64,000 bases of DNA, from assembly GCF_000337535.1 (NCBI RefSeq), contig NZ_AOIP01000016.1, positions 169,851-233,850 of the forward strand, written 5' to 3'. This DNA is from Natrialba aegyptia DSM 13077. Lineage in GTDB: Archaea; Halobacteriota; Halobacteria; Halobacteriales; Natrialbaceae. The position numbers and the translations under genes are program-made. Below, in pieces: positions 41,838 to 51,151 of this stretch. The stretch's first letter is position 1, and each line of letters starts with the position of its first letter. Below the pieces are notes generated by a model. It made no database searches, was not told the origin of the DNA, and worked only from the letters and a program-made list of their open reading frames with translations.

Positions 41838-44800
41838 ATGGCGCAAGCGGGAAATTCTGAACTCGTCGATGCATTCGAGCAGTTCTTCCGCAACTACTAC
41901 GACAACGAGATCAAACAGCTTGCGCAGCAGTATCCCAACGAGCAGCGGTCGCTTCACGTCGACTGGCAGGATCTCTACCGATTCGATCCCGATCTGGCCG
42001 ACGACGTCTTAGCCCAGCCGGAACAACTCCAGCGCTACGCCGAAGAAGCGCTTCGACTCTACGACCTCCCGATCGACGTCAGCCTCGGCCAGGCCCACGT
42101 CCGCATCAAAAACCTGCCCGAGACGGAGACCCCCGAAATCCGCGAGATTCGCGCCCGCGACATGAACTCGCTCGTGGAGGTCCACGGCATCGTCCGCAAG
42201 GCGACGGACGTCCGCCCGAAGATCGAAGAAGCAGCCTTCGAGTGCCAGCTCTGTGGCACCCTCAGCCGCGTCCCACAATCGAGCGGCGACTTTCAGGAAC
42301 CCCACGAGTGCCAGGGCTGCGAGCGACAGGGACCGTTCAAGGTTAACTTCGACCAGTCCGAGTTCGTCGACTCCCAGAAGCTTCGGATTCAGGAGAGTCC
42401 CGAAGGGCTCCGCGGTGGTGAGACGCCCCAATCACTCGACGTGCACGTCGAGGACGATATCACCGGCGAGGTAACGCCCGGCGACCACGTCTCCGCAACC
42501 GGGGTATTGCGACTCGAACAACAGAGCAACCAGGGCGAGAAGACGCCCGTGTTCGACTTCTACATGGAGGGGATGTCCGTCGACATCGACGAAGAGCAAT
42601 TCGAGGACATGGACATCACCGACGAGGACAAGAAGGAAATCTACGAGATTTCGAACCAGGAGGAGGTCTACGAGAAGATGGTCGCCTCCATCGCGCCCTC
42701 CATCTACGGCTACGAGCAGGAGAAACTCGCGATGACGCTCCAGTTGTTCTCCGGCGTCACGAAGCACTTACCCGACGGATCGCGGATCCGCGGGGACCTG
42801 CACATGCTTCTTATCGGCGATCCGGGGACCGGTAAGTGTGTTCGCGGGGACACGAAGGTAACGCTCGCAGACGGACGAGACGTGCCGATCCGCGAACTCG
42901 TCGAATCGAATCTCGACAATCCGAAGCCAATCGACGACGGCTGGTGGGACGAGGTTGACTTCGACGTCCCGTCTTTGCAGGACGATGGCACAGTCGCATC
43001 ACAACGTGCGACGAAGGTCTGGAAGCGCGAAGCACCCGAGCAGATGTATCGAATTCGGACCTCGAGTGGGCGTGAACTCGAAGTAACGCCGTCACATCCG
43101 CTGTTCGTACAGCAAGATGGGAGATTCGAGCCAACCGTTGCAGACGATCTCACAGAAGGGCAGTTTGTGGCTGCACCCCGATGTATCGAGACAGAAGGAA
43201 ACGATGTGCTTGACGTTACGTTCCGACGGTCACAGTCTCGAAATGCGGTTCAACTCGAGTTACCAGAAAAATGGACGCCGTCACTGGCTCGACTAATCGG
43301 ATACATCATTGCAGAAGGGTATGTCGAACAACGAGACAACAATACGGGATTCGTTTCAGTTACAAATAACGACCAAGAAGTACTGGACGATGCAACGAAC
43401 GCGTTAGAAAGCCTCGGTCTCAACGTGACGGAGCGGGACCCGCACGAGGCTAAAGAGGCGCGTGAAGTGCTCTGTTCAGCGGGAGAGTTCGTAAGCTTCC
43501 TCAAGACCCTCGAACCGTGTATTCTTGAGTCGTCCGCTAAGCAACGTGTTCCGGATGCTATTTTCGCAGCCACCGACCGGACGAAATCGGAGTTCCTGAA
43601 ATCGTTTATCGAAGGCGAAGGCCATGTTTCTGAATCCCAGCGAGAGATAACTGTCGCTTCAACAAGTCGTAATCTTCTCGAAGATATTCGAACGTTGTTG
43701 CTTGCCGTCGGTATCCGCTCACAGATTCACGAGCGACACAACGACAGCTATCGACTCAGAATAAGTGGCGATGCATTTGCAAAGTACGTGACTGAGATTG
43801 GATTCGTGACGCAGCGAAAACGACAAGCTGCTGAGCAGTACGCCGATACAAAAGGGAATACCAATCTTGCCATCGTTCCCGATATCGGTTCTGAACTTCG
43901 ACGGATTCGAGAATCTCTCTCGCTCACACAGGCAGAATGCGGTCTTCCGCGATCAACGTATCAAAACTACGAACGAGAGTCAAAAAACCCGAGTCGGACC
44001 GGTCTTCGAACGGTTCTTACTGCTTTCAAAGGTGCTTTGCCGGCGAAAGGAACTCGAAGTGAAGATGTTGCCGTCCCTGATGGAGGTTCTGTACGAGCAA
44101 GCATCAATGATCTAGAAAAGTACGTCGATGGGGACGTTTGTTGGGACCGAATCGAGTCTATCGACAGTATCGAACCTACCTACGAGTGGGTGTACGATCT
44201 CGAAATCGACGGGACCCACAACTACGTCTCGAACGGCATCATCTCGCACAACTCACAGATGATCGGCTACATCCAGAATATCGCGCCCCGCTCCGTCTAC
44301 ACCTCCGGGAAAGGCTCATCCTCCGCCGGCCTCACGGCCGCAGCCGTCAGAGACGACTTCGGCGACGGCCAGCAGTGGACCCTCGAAGCCGGCGCACTCG
44401 TCCTCGCCGATCAGGGCATTGCAGCCGTTGACGAACTCGATAAGATGCGCTCGGAAGACAGGAGTGCCATGCACGAGGCCTTAGAGCAGCAGAAGATCTC
44501 CGTCTCGAAGGCCGGCATCAACGCCACCCTCAAATCCCGCTGCTCGCTCCTCGGCGCGGCCAACCCAAAGTACGGCCGCTTCGACCAGTACGAACCCATC
44601 AGCGAACAGATCGACCTCGAACCGGCGCTCATCTCGCGGTTCGACCTCATCTTCACCGTCACGGACACCCCCGACGAGGAGAAAGACCGCAACCTCGCAG
44701 AGCACATCCTCACCACCAACTACGCCGGCGAACTGACCACCCAGCGCGAACAGATGACCAACCTCGACGTCAGCCAGGGTGAACTCGAGGAGATGACCGA

Positions 44801-45356
44801 GCAGGTCGATCCGGAAATCGACGCTGAACTCCTCCGGAAGTACATCGCGTACGCCAAGCAGAACTGTCACCCGCGGATGACCGAGGAAGCTCGCGAGGCG
44901 ATCCGAGACTTCTACGTCAACCTTCGTTCGAAGGGGACCGACGAAGACGCGGCCGTCCCCGTCACGGCGCGAAAACTCGAGGCACTGGTCCGCCTCTCGG
45001 AGGCGAGTGCACGAGTTCGGCTGTCGGATACCGTCGAGCAGTCGGATGCGGAGCGGGTGATCGAGATCGTTCGCTCGTGTTTGCAGGACGTGGGGGTGGA
45101 CCCGGAGACGGGCGAGTTCGATGCGGACATCGTCGAGGCGGGGACATCGAAGTCCCAACGCGATCGGATCAAGAATCTCAAGCAACTCATCAGCGATATC
45201 GAGGAGGAATACGACGAGGGTGCGCCGGTCGATATCGTCATGGAGCGGGCCGAAGAGATCGGACTGGATCAATCGAAGGCGGAGCACGAGATCGAGAAGC
45301 TAAAGCAGAAAGGAGAGGTGTACGAGCCGAGTATGGACACGTTGCGAACGACGTAA
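41838..45356 (+). CDS. mcm: Replicative MCM helicase containing an intein
   Basis: A 1172-residue precursor: about 700 residues of MCM and a 472-residue intein. MCM forms a hexameric ring that unwinds DNA at replication forks. The N-terminal part has a zinc site (CQLC...CQGC). The AAA+ part has Walker A GDPGTGK-S (split by the intein), Walker B VLADQGIAAVDELDKM, and the arginine finger region SRFDLIF. A winged helix ends the protein. After splicing, the length equals normal haloarchaeal MCM. The intein codons are less GC-rich than the MCM codons. Confidence 0.95.
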   Translation: MAQAGNSELVDAFEQFFRNYYDNEIKQLAQQYPNEQRSLHVDWQDLYRFDPDLADDVLAQPEQLQRYAEEALRLYDLPIDVSLGQAHVRIKNLPETETPEIREIRARDMNSLVEVHGIVRKATDVRPKIEEAAFECQLCGTLSRVPQSSGDFQEPHECQGCERQGPFKVNFDQSEFVDSQKLRIQESPEGLRGGETPQSLDVHVEDDITGEVTPGDHVSATGVLRLEQQSNQGEKTPVFDFYMEGMSVDIDEEQFEDMDITDEDKKEIYEISNQEEVYEKMVASIAPSIYGYEQEKLAMTLQLFSGVTKHLPDGSRIRGDLHMLLIGDPGTGKCVRGDTKVTLADGRDVPIRELVESNLDNPKPIDDGWWDEVDFDVPSLQDDGTVASQRATKVWKREAPEQMYRIRTSSGRELEVTPSHPLFVQQDGRFEPTVADDLTEGQFVAAPRCIETEGNDVLDVTFRRSQSRNAVQLELPEKWTPSLARLIGYIIAEGYVEQRDNNTGFVSVTNNDQEVLDDATNALESLGLNVTERDPHEAKEAREVLCSAGEFVSFLKTLEPCILESSAKQRVPDAIFAATDRTKSEFLKSFIEGEGHVSESQREITVASTSRNLLEDIRTLLLAVGIRSQIHERHNDSYRLRISGDAFAKYVTEIGFVTQRKRQAAEQYADTKGNTNLAIVPDIGSELRRIRESLSLTQAECGLPRSTYQNYERESKNPSRTGLRTVLTAFKGALPAKGTRSEDVAVPDGGSVRASINDLEKYVDGDVCWDRIESIDSIEPTYEWVYDLEIDGTHNYVSNGIISHNSQMIGYIQNIAPRSVYTSGKGSSSAGLTAAAVRDDFGDGQQWTLEAGALVLADQGIAAVDELDKMRSEDRSAMHEALEQQKISVSKAGINATLKSRCSLLGAANPKYGRFDQYEPISEQIDLEPALISRFDLIFTVTDTPDEEKDRNLAEHILTTNYAGELTTQREQMTNLDVSQGELEEMTEQVDPEIDAELLRKYIAYAKQNCHPRMTEEAREAIRDFYVNLRSKGTDEDAAVPVTARKLEALVRLSEASARVRLSDTVEQSDAERVIEIVRSCLQDVGVDPETGEFDADIVEAGTSKSQRDRIKNLKQLISDIEEEYDEGAPVDIVMERAEEIGLDQSKAEHEIEKLKQKGEVYEPSMDTLRTT
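42837..44252 (+). other. Intein in MCM Walker A loop with LAGLIDADG nuclease and an HTH
   Basis: The intein begins at Cys334, right after GDPGTGK, and ends at Asn805 in ISHN before Ser of the second MCM part. Splice blocks are CVRGDTKV (block A), VTPSHPLF (block B), YEWVYDLEI (block F) and HNYVSNGIISHN (block G). LARLIGYIIAEGYVEQ and FLKSFIEGEGHVSE are the two LAGLIDADG-type motifs of a homing endonuclease. Between nuclease and block F lies an extra Xre-type HTH (IRESLSLTQAECGLPRSTY). All key residues for splicing are present, so it should be active. Confidence 0.93.
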
Positions 45357-45449
45357 TAGTCCCACGAGCCGGAATGCGGCGGCAGCGCTCGAGACGGTCG
45401 AAAGAACACGAGGTCGGGCGGACGAGCGAGGAGGACGAGGCGGGACCGA

Positions 45450-46361
45450 TCAGGAGTCGGCAGAAAGCGAGCGGAGTTCGGTGAGTGTCGAGCGGATCGT
45501 TACCGTTGCGACATCGGCGACTTCGGCAGCGGCGGTTTGCGTGATCGATTCGGTGTGCGGACAGTCACAAGCAGCCTTGTAGAGGCAGGCAGCGGCGACG
45601 CCGCTTGGATTGCGGCCGCCGATGCGGTTGGCGGTGACGAGGGCATCCAGGTGCTCGCGAGCGCGACGCTCGACGGCTGTGTCGAGGTCGAGATTCGAAG
45701 CGAAACGCGGGAGGTACTGACCGGGATCGATCGGGCCAGTTGGAAGGCCAAGATCACGGTTAAGCGCGTCGTATGCTGCTTTAAGTTCCGCCTCGGTGGC
45801 GGCGGCGATGGTGACGACTTCGTCGATCGTTCGGGGGAGCGATCGGACGCGGCAACTTGCGTAGACGCAGGCAGCGGCAAAACCTTCGATAGAGCGGCCT
45901 TGCAGGAGGTTTTCGGACTGGGCGGAGTCGAACAGCGCACAGGCCTGTTCACGGAGGCAGTCGGGAAGAGAGAGGCGTGCCGTAATCCGTTTGATTTCGG
46001 TGAAGCCGAGAACCTGGTTGTACTCGGCTTTCGTCGAGATCGTGGCTCGAGTGTGTTCGCGGCGGAGGCGCGAGAGCTGTCGACGTTTCCGGCCGGTGAT
46101 GCGGGTACTACGGTCGGAGACCGAGTCAGTACCGTAGCCGATCTTCGTCGAGAGACCGCGATCGTGTCGAGAACGGGTCAAGGGCGCACCGGTTCGACGA
46201 CGGTCGGTGTCGTCGTCTGCAAACGAGCGCCACTCGGGACCGCGATCGATCGGGTCTTCTCCGAGAACGAGACCACAGTCCTCACAGACGGTTTCGGTAG
46301 CTGTCAGTCGGAGGAACCCACCACACTCCGGACAGGTCGGAGACGAATCGGATTGTGCCAT
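45450..46361 (-). CDS. tfb: Transcription initiation factor TFB
   Basis: A 303-residue TFIIB-like factor that bridges TBP, BRE DNA and RNA polymerase. The N-terminal zinc ribbon is CPECGG...CEDCGLV, then the B-reader-like PEWRSFADD and GLSTKIGY. Two cyclin folds follow (EGFAAACVYASCRVRS and SGVAAACLYKAACD). Haloarchaea have many TFBs; the shortness and altered linker suggest a specialised paralogue. The likely promoter is a TTTAAAATAA stretch about 40-48 bp before the start. It converges on mcm. Confidence 0.93.
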   Translation of the reverse strand: MAQSDSSPTCPECGGFLRLTATETVCEDCGLVLGEDPIDRGPEWRSFADDDTDRRRTGAPLTRSRHDRGLSTKIGYGTDSVSDRSTRITGRKRRQLSRLRREHTRATISTKAEYNQVLGFTEIKRITARLSLPDCLREQACALFDSAQSENLLQGRSIEGFAAACVYASCRVRSLPRTIDEVVTIAAATEAELKAAYDALNRDLGLPTGPIDPGQYLPRFASNLDLDTAVERRAREHLDALVTANRIGGRNPSGVAAACLYKAACDCPHTESITQTAAAEVADVATVTIRSTLTELRSLSADS

Positions 46362-46572
46362 CGGTAAGTAATCTTCGTATTGTGTTGAGTAATCCAGAGT
46401 ATTTAAAATAATCGAAGTATAGAAAACTAAGAGTGATCGTAACGGAACTGAACAGGTTTTCGAGGAAGTGAAGAAGTGAAAAAAGGGCGCCGAACGGCCA
46501 CCGGTTTTGACAGACGACGGGTCGTTTTATACATCTGTTCAGTGGAGGGGACAGACAGGATCAGGGATCGAG

Positions 46573-47418
46573 ATGATAGGGACACAGGCGAGCCGGCATC
46601 AGTCTCCGCTCACGTCGAGTTCAGAACGGCGGCTGCCACACGTTGGATCGATGACGTTGCGACACGGACTGTTCGTGAATTGGCCGATCGATCCCGAGCG
46701 GATTCGGCCCCACGTTCCGTCCGAGTTGACGGTCGACACCCGGGACGGCACGGCGTGGCTTAGCGTGCTCCCGTTCGTGCTCACGAACGTCGGTTTCCGC
46801 GGGACGTCGGCGAGTACGCGAGTCGCGTTTGCGGAACTCAACGTTCGGACGTACGTGACGTACCGCGGTGATCCGGGGCTGTACTTTTTCAGCGTCGATG
46901 TCGGCCAGCACCTCCTCGCAAGCGTCGCCGGGTGGCTCACTCGACTCCCGGTTTTCCCCGCGGAGATGCACGTCAGTGGCGGCAGTGAGGGCATTCGGTT
47001 TTCGAGTCGGCGACTGCAAGCATCCAGTTGGCAGCGACGGTTTCAGGACGCGATCGGTTCGGAGCGGAAACCCGAGGCAACGAGAGGGGCGAACGCGAAT
47101 GTGGATGCGAGTGCGAATGGTGATACGGAACCGCCCTGGTTCGTCGCGACCTATCGCCCAACGGGACCGATCGCGACTCCCGATTCGGAAACACTCAAAC
47201 ACTGGTTGACCGAACGGCGGCGGTTCTATGCGCCGAATCGCGACAGCGTGCTGGTCGGCGAAGTCGCACACGATCCGTGGCCGCTCCAGCCGGCCGAGGT
47301 GACCATCACCGAGAATACGATATTCGACGCGCTCGGGTTGGCACCGACGCGCGATGAGCCACTCGTCTACTACTGCGACGAACTCGAGATGACGGGCTCG
47401 ATTCCACGCCGACTCTGA
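46573..47418 (+). CDS. YqjF-like DUF2071 protein
   Basis: A 281-residue soluble protein. MTLRHGLFVNWPIDPERIRP, the LPFVLTNVGFRG segment and FFSVDVGQHLLASVAGW match DUF2071/YqjF proteins of the acetoacetate-decarboxylase-like fold; the activity is unknown. ATG 46573 was chosen; an upstream TTG (46507) would overlap a TTTTATAC box at 46523-46530. A purine-rich GGAGGG at about 46546 is further than usual for a Shine-Dalgarno site. The central region has an Ala/Asn repeat (GANANVDASANG). Confidence 0.75.
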   Translation: MIGTQASRHQSPLTSSSERRLPHVGSMTLRHGLFVNWPIDPERIRPHVPSELTVDTRDGTAWLSVLPFVLTNVGFRGTSASTRVAFAELNVRTYVTYRGDPGLYFFSVDVGQHLLASVAGWLTRLPVFPAEMHVSGGSEGIRFSSRRLQASSWQRRFQDAIGSERKPEATRGANANVDASANGDTEPPWFVATYRPTGPIATPDSETLKHWLTERRRFYAPNRDSVLVGEVAHDPWPLQPAEVTITENTIFDALGLAPTRDEPLVYYCDELEMTGSIPRRL

Positions 47419-47585
47419 ACGGGGCCGGTGGTAAGAGAACCAGATACCAGAATTCCGTCGGTAGAACCTGTATTGTGGGCGGGTATGCTACTCGGTAGAC
47501 GTATTTGTAGCAGCATTGAGTGGTTCCTGCCGAGATCGATAGATATGTTACTATCATCCGAGATAATTATTATGGCACACAATCG

Positions 47586-49031
47586 ATGGCACTCTCAGAG
47601 ACAGACACAGCCTCCGGGAATCAGAACTCGTTCGTGTACGTAGTTGCGGGGTTAGCTGCGCTCAACGGCCTTCTATTCGGGTTCGATACCGGCGTGATTT
47701 CCGGTGCAATGCTGTACATCAAGGACACGTTCGACATAACGATGTTATTCGGCCAGTCGATCCACCCGTCTCTCGTCGAAGGGGTGATCGTCAGCGGCGC
47801 GATGGTCGGGGCGATCGTCGGTGCCGCACTCGGCGGCCGACTGGCGGATCGACTCGGACGGCGGCGGCTCATCCTGATCGGGGCCGTCGTGTTCTTCGTC
47901 GGTTCGCTCATCATGGCGATTGCGCCGACCACTGAGGTACTGATCGTCGGTCGTATCCTCGACGGCGTTGGCGTCGGCTTCGCCTCCGTTGTCGGACCGC
48001 TGTATATCTCGGAGATCGCACCGCCGAAGATCCGCGGGTCGCTAGTGGCGTTAAACCAACTGACGATTACGAGCGGAATCCTCATCGCCTACATCGTGAA
48101 CTACGCGTTCTCGAGCGGTGGCGAGTGGCGCTGGATGCTCGGGCTCGGGATGGTCCCCGCAGCGATCCTGTTCATCGGTATGCTGTTCATGCCCGAGAGC
48201 CCGCGCTGGCTCTACGAACACGGCGACGAGGAGACCGCCCGCGACGTGCTCTCGCGGATTCGAACCGAGGGCCAGATCGACGCCGAGTTGCGCGAAATCA
48301 CCGAAACTATCCAGAGCGAAACCGGGGGCCTGCGCGATCTGTTCCAACCGTGGATCGTTCCGATGCTCGTCGTCGGCAGCGGACTGGCGATATTCCAGCA
48401 GGTGACCGGGATCAACGCGGTCATGTACTACGCGCCGCGGATCCTCGAGTCGACCGGGTTCGGAGATACGAACTCGATTCTCGCAACCGTCGCAATCGGT
48501 GTCGTCAACGTCATCATGACCGCCGTCGCGGTGGCGTTGATCGACCGAACCGGTCGCCGACCGCTGCTTCTAACCGGGCTCGCCGGAATGACGGCGACGC
48601 TCGGCATCGCCGGCCTCGTCTACTATCTGCCCGGCCTCTCGGGCGGACTCGGTGTGCTCGCGACCGGCAGCCTGATGCTGTACGTGGCGTTTTTCGCCAT
48701 CGGTCTCGGGCCGGCGTTCTGGCTGCTCATCTCGGAGATCTATCCGATGGAGGTTCGCGGCATCGCGATGGGCGTCGTGACGGTACTCAACTGGGCCGCA
48801 AACCTGCTCGTCTCGCTCACGTTCCTCCGTCTCGTCGACATCATCAGCGAATCCGGAACCTTCTGGTTGTACGGCATCCTCTCGCTCATCGCCCTCGTCT
48901 TCTGTTACCGGCTCGTTCCGGAAACGAAGGGGCGTTCGCTCGAGGAAATCGAGGCCGACCTCCGGAATACCGCCATCGGAACCGATCCGGGCGAAACGGA
49001 CCGGACCGACGCCGTTCAAACGGACGACTGA
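47586..49031 (+). CDS. MFS sugar transporter
   Basis: A 481-residue transporter with 12 helices of the sugar-porter family, which moves hexoses or polyols with protons or sodium. Signature segments are FGFDTGVISGAM, GRLADRLGRRRLIL (loop 2-3), MPESPRWLYEHG, QQVTGINAVMYYAP and the last-half VPETKGRSLEEIE. ATG 47586 follows an ATAATTATTAT box by about 20 bp. Monocistronic. The sugar cannot be read from the sequence. Confidence 0.93.
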   Translation: MALSETDTASGNQNSFVYVVAGLAALNGLLFGFDTGVISGAMLYIKDTFDITMLFGQSIHPSLVEGVIVSGAMVGAIVGAALGGRLADRLGRRRLILIGAVVFFVGSLIMAIAPTTEVLIVGRILDGVGVGFASVVGPLYISEIAPPKIRGSLVALNQLTITSGILIAYIVNYAFSSGGEWRWMLGLGMVPAAILFIGMLFMPESPRWLYEHGDEETARDVLSRIRTEGQIDAELREITETIQSETGGLRDLFQPWIVPMLVVGSGLAIFQQVTGINAVMYYAPRILESTGFGDTNSILATVAIGVVNVIMTAVAVALIDRTGRRPLLLTGLAGMTATLGIAGLVYYLPGLSGGLGVLATGSLMLYVAFFAIGLGPAFWLLISEIYPMEVRGIAMGVVTVLNWAANLLVSLTFLRLVDIISESGTFWLYGILSLIALVFCYRLVPETKGRSLEEIEADLRNTAIGTDPGETDRTDAVQTDD

Positions 49032-49159
49032 CGGCCACCGACGCTAGACGAGAGGGACAGACGACGGCCGAAACCGAACCGAACCACACTGTACTCGGTT
49101 CGCCGTTCACTTTTTCCCCGACCCCATATCATTATCTCCACTACCCGCCTGCTTCGACT

Positions 49160-49771
49160 ATGGACGGACCAACACTGTTTCACCTCCACTTCAATACACC
49201 CGACGTAGAGAGCGCGGCCGAGCGACTCGAGCGAGAGGGCCTTCCCTGCACGCGCCGTTTCGGAACGGTTCGTGGAGAGAATCGATCGTTTGGTCCCGAA
49301 GACGACGTTCCGGACGAGTTCAGATTCAAGCTCCAGGTCCATCGTCGAGGGAACGTCGATATCACGCTCGCCCCCGGGAAGCGCCCCCGAATTGATCATC
49401 TCGGCCTTCGCAGTTCGGATTTCGATGGGGCACTCGAGCGGGCGCGCGCTCGCGGCTCGTCCGTTCGGCAGAACAGTCGGCGGACGTTCGTGATGACGCC
49501 GTGGACGTTCCGAATGGAGTTGCATCCGAGGGCTGACGAGGATCGGGGAGCGGCGGAACGGAGTGAGAGTGACGATACCGTATACCGGATCGAAGACGCA
49601 CTGCTCTCGGTGCCGGACGCCGATGCGGTGCGGACGTATTTCGATACCGTATTCGGGGCTGTGCCGCAGTTGGCGATCGAATCCGGCGGGGAGATTTGGC
49701 TGGAGTCGTTTACGGTCGCTACCGACCGAAAACAGCGGAGAATAGACGTCGCGGAATTACTCGGGGCATAG
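49160..49771 (+). CDS. Glyoxalase/VOC-like protein
   Basis: A 203-residue protein of two VOC-type half-folds. The N-terminal LFHLHFNTPDVESAAERLER, PRIDHLGLRSSDFDGALERA and, in the second half, LLSVPDADAVRTYFDTVFG are the beta-alpha-beta repeats of the superfamily. Some of the usual metal ligands (H/Q...E) are not obvious, so substrate and metal use are open. A CATATCATTAT box lies about 30 bp before the ATG. Confidence 0.72.
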   Translation: MDGPTLFHLHFNTPDVESAAERLEREGLPCTRRFGTVRGENRSFGPEDDVPDEFRFKLQVHRRGNVDITLAPGKRPRIDHLGLRSSDFDGALERARARGSSVRQNSRRTFVMTPWTFRMELHPRADEDRGAAERSESDDTVYRIEDALLSVPDADAVRTYFDTVFGAVPQLAIESGGEIWLESFTVATDRKQRRIDVAELLGA

Positions 49772-49899
49772 ACGGTCCGTTGCGAGTCGCTGCTACATGG
49801 GTTAGAACTGCGATCGGGAAGAGGCGTGCTGGGAGAACGAGCCGCCCAGTTCGGGAAACGGAACCGGTACCTGACACTCGACAGTTCCGTTCCTTACCG

Positions 49900-50952
49900 T
49901 TACTGTACGTCCGTATCGATCAGCCCGAACCGCGAGCCGCTGTCGCTCTCGCTCGCGTTTTCGTACACCACGTGTGCTGCGGCAACGTCCTGAATCGCCA
50001 GTCCCGTCGAGTCGAACACCGTCACATCCGTCTCGGCCGTGCGGCCGTCCGTCGTGCCGACGACGAGTTCACCGAGTTCGGCGTGGATGTCGGCGTCGGT
50101 GAGCGTGCCGTCGGTGTAGGGCACGTTGATCTCGCCGGAGTGAGTGCACTGCTCGTGGTCGTCGATGACGACCGTCGCCGCCTGCAGCAGGTCGTCTGCG
50201 AGTTCGTGTTTGCCCTCGGCATCGGCACCGATGGCGTTGATATGCGTGTGCTCGCCGACATCCTCGGGCGTGACGACCGGGTCGCGGACGGGCGTCACCG
50301 TCGAGAGCACGTCACAGTGGCCGGCCTCGGAAATCGAGCCGGCGCGCACGGTGAACTCGTCGTCGTAGGCGTCGATGAATCGCTGGACGCGTTCGTCGTC
50401 GAGGTCCGAGACGACGACTTCCTCGATCGGACGAACTTCGCTGATCGCGTCGAGTTGGGTGTACGACTGGACGCCGGCTCCGACGAGGCCGAGGCTCGTC
50501 GCGTCGGAGACGGCGAGGTGGTCCGTCGCGACGGCGGCGGCGGCTCCGGTCCGTTTCATCGTGAGCGTCGTTCCGTCCATGATCGCGAGCGGGAACGCGG
50601 TTTCGGGGTCCGAGTAGATCATCGTCCCCAGCACGGTCGGCAGGTCGTGGTCGGTCGGGTTGTCAGGGTGGACGTTGACCCATTTCAGGCCAGCGGCGTC
50701 CCACCCACCGGCATCGTCAGCATCGCGCTGCGATCCTGACCGGTTCGAGGAGGCGTCGCTTTCTCGAACGTTCAGGTAGGCCGGCATCGAGCGAAAGTCC
50801 CCGTTGTACTGGGGTAAATCGATATAGGACTTGGCCGGCATCTGGGTGTCTCCCCGTTCGAACGCGCCGAAGGCCTGCTCGACTGCGTCGATGAGCGCCC
50901 CCATCCGAATGTTCTCGTCGACATCGTCGCTATCCAGCAGAATGGTGTTCAT
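49900..50952 (-). CDS. Ornithine cyclodeaminase / alanine dehydrogenase family protein
   Basis: A 350-residue NAD(P)-binding enzyme of the OCD/mu-crystallin family; archaeal members can be alanine dehydrogenases. The Rossmann loop is GLVGAGVQSYTQLDAI, preceded by DGTTLTMKRTGAAAAVAT, which carries the substrate-binding K and R. VNVHPDNP is a further family block. ATG 50952 gives a normal N-terminus. A 50-residue Ser/Asp-rich insertion near residue 75 is unusual. It is convergent with the VOC gene. Confidence 0.87.
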   Translation of the reverse strand: MNTILLDSDDVDENIRMGALIDAVEQAFGAFERGDTQMPAKSYIDLPQYNGDFRSMPAYLNVRESDASSNRSGSQRDADDAGGWDAAGLKWVNVHPDNPTDHDLPTVLGTMIYSDPETAFPLAIMDGTTLTMKRTGAAAAVATDHLAVSDATSLGLVGAGVQSYTQLDAISEVRPIEEVVVSDLDDERVQRFIDAYDDEFTVRAGSISEAGHCDVLSTVTPVRDPVVTPEDVGEHTHINAIGADAEGKHELADDLLQAATVVIDDHEQCTHSGEINVPYTDGTLTDADIHAELGELVVGTTDGRTAETDVTVFDSTGLAIQDVAAAHVVYENASESDSGSRFGLIDTDVQ

Positions 50953-51151
50953 ATCCGCGAATATTGCGGGCGGCACCTTAAGTGATTCTTCCTGTGGTCG
51001 CGGCGTGATCGCGGTGGACGCGAGCGACGAATTGAGCGATCGCTATCCGGTTGAGAGCACAGAGACGAATCGGCAAACGGCAGAAAATGGGCCGCCGAAA
51101 GCGGTTGTGATAGCGGTCGAAATCGCGGTGTGAGCGGGGGTTTCCCCTCGC

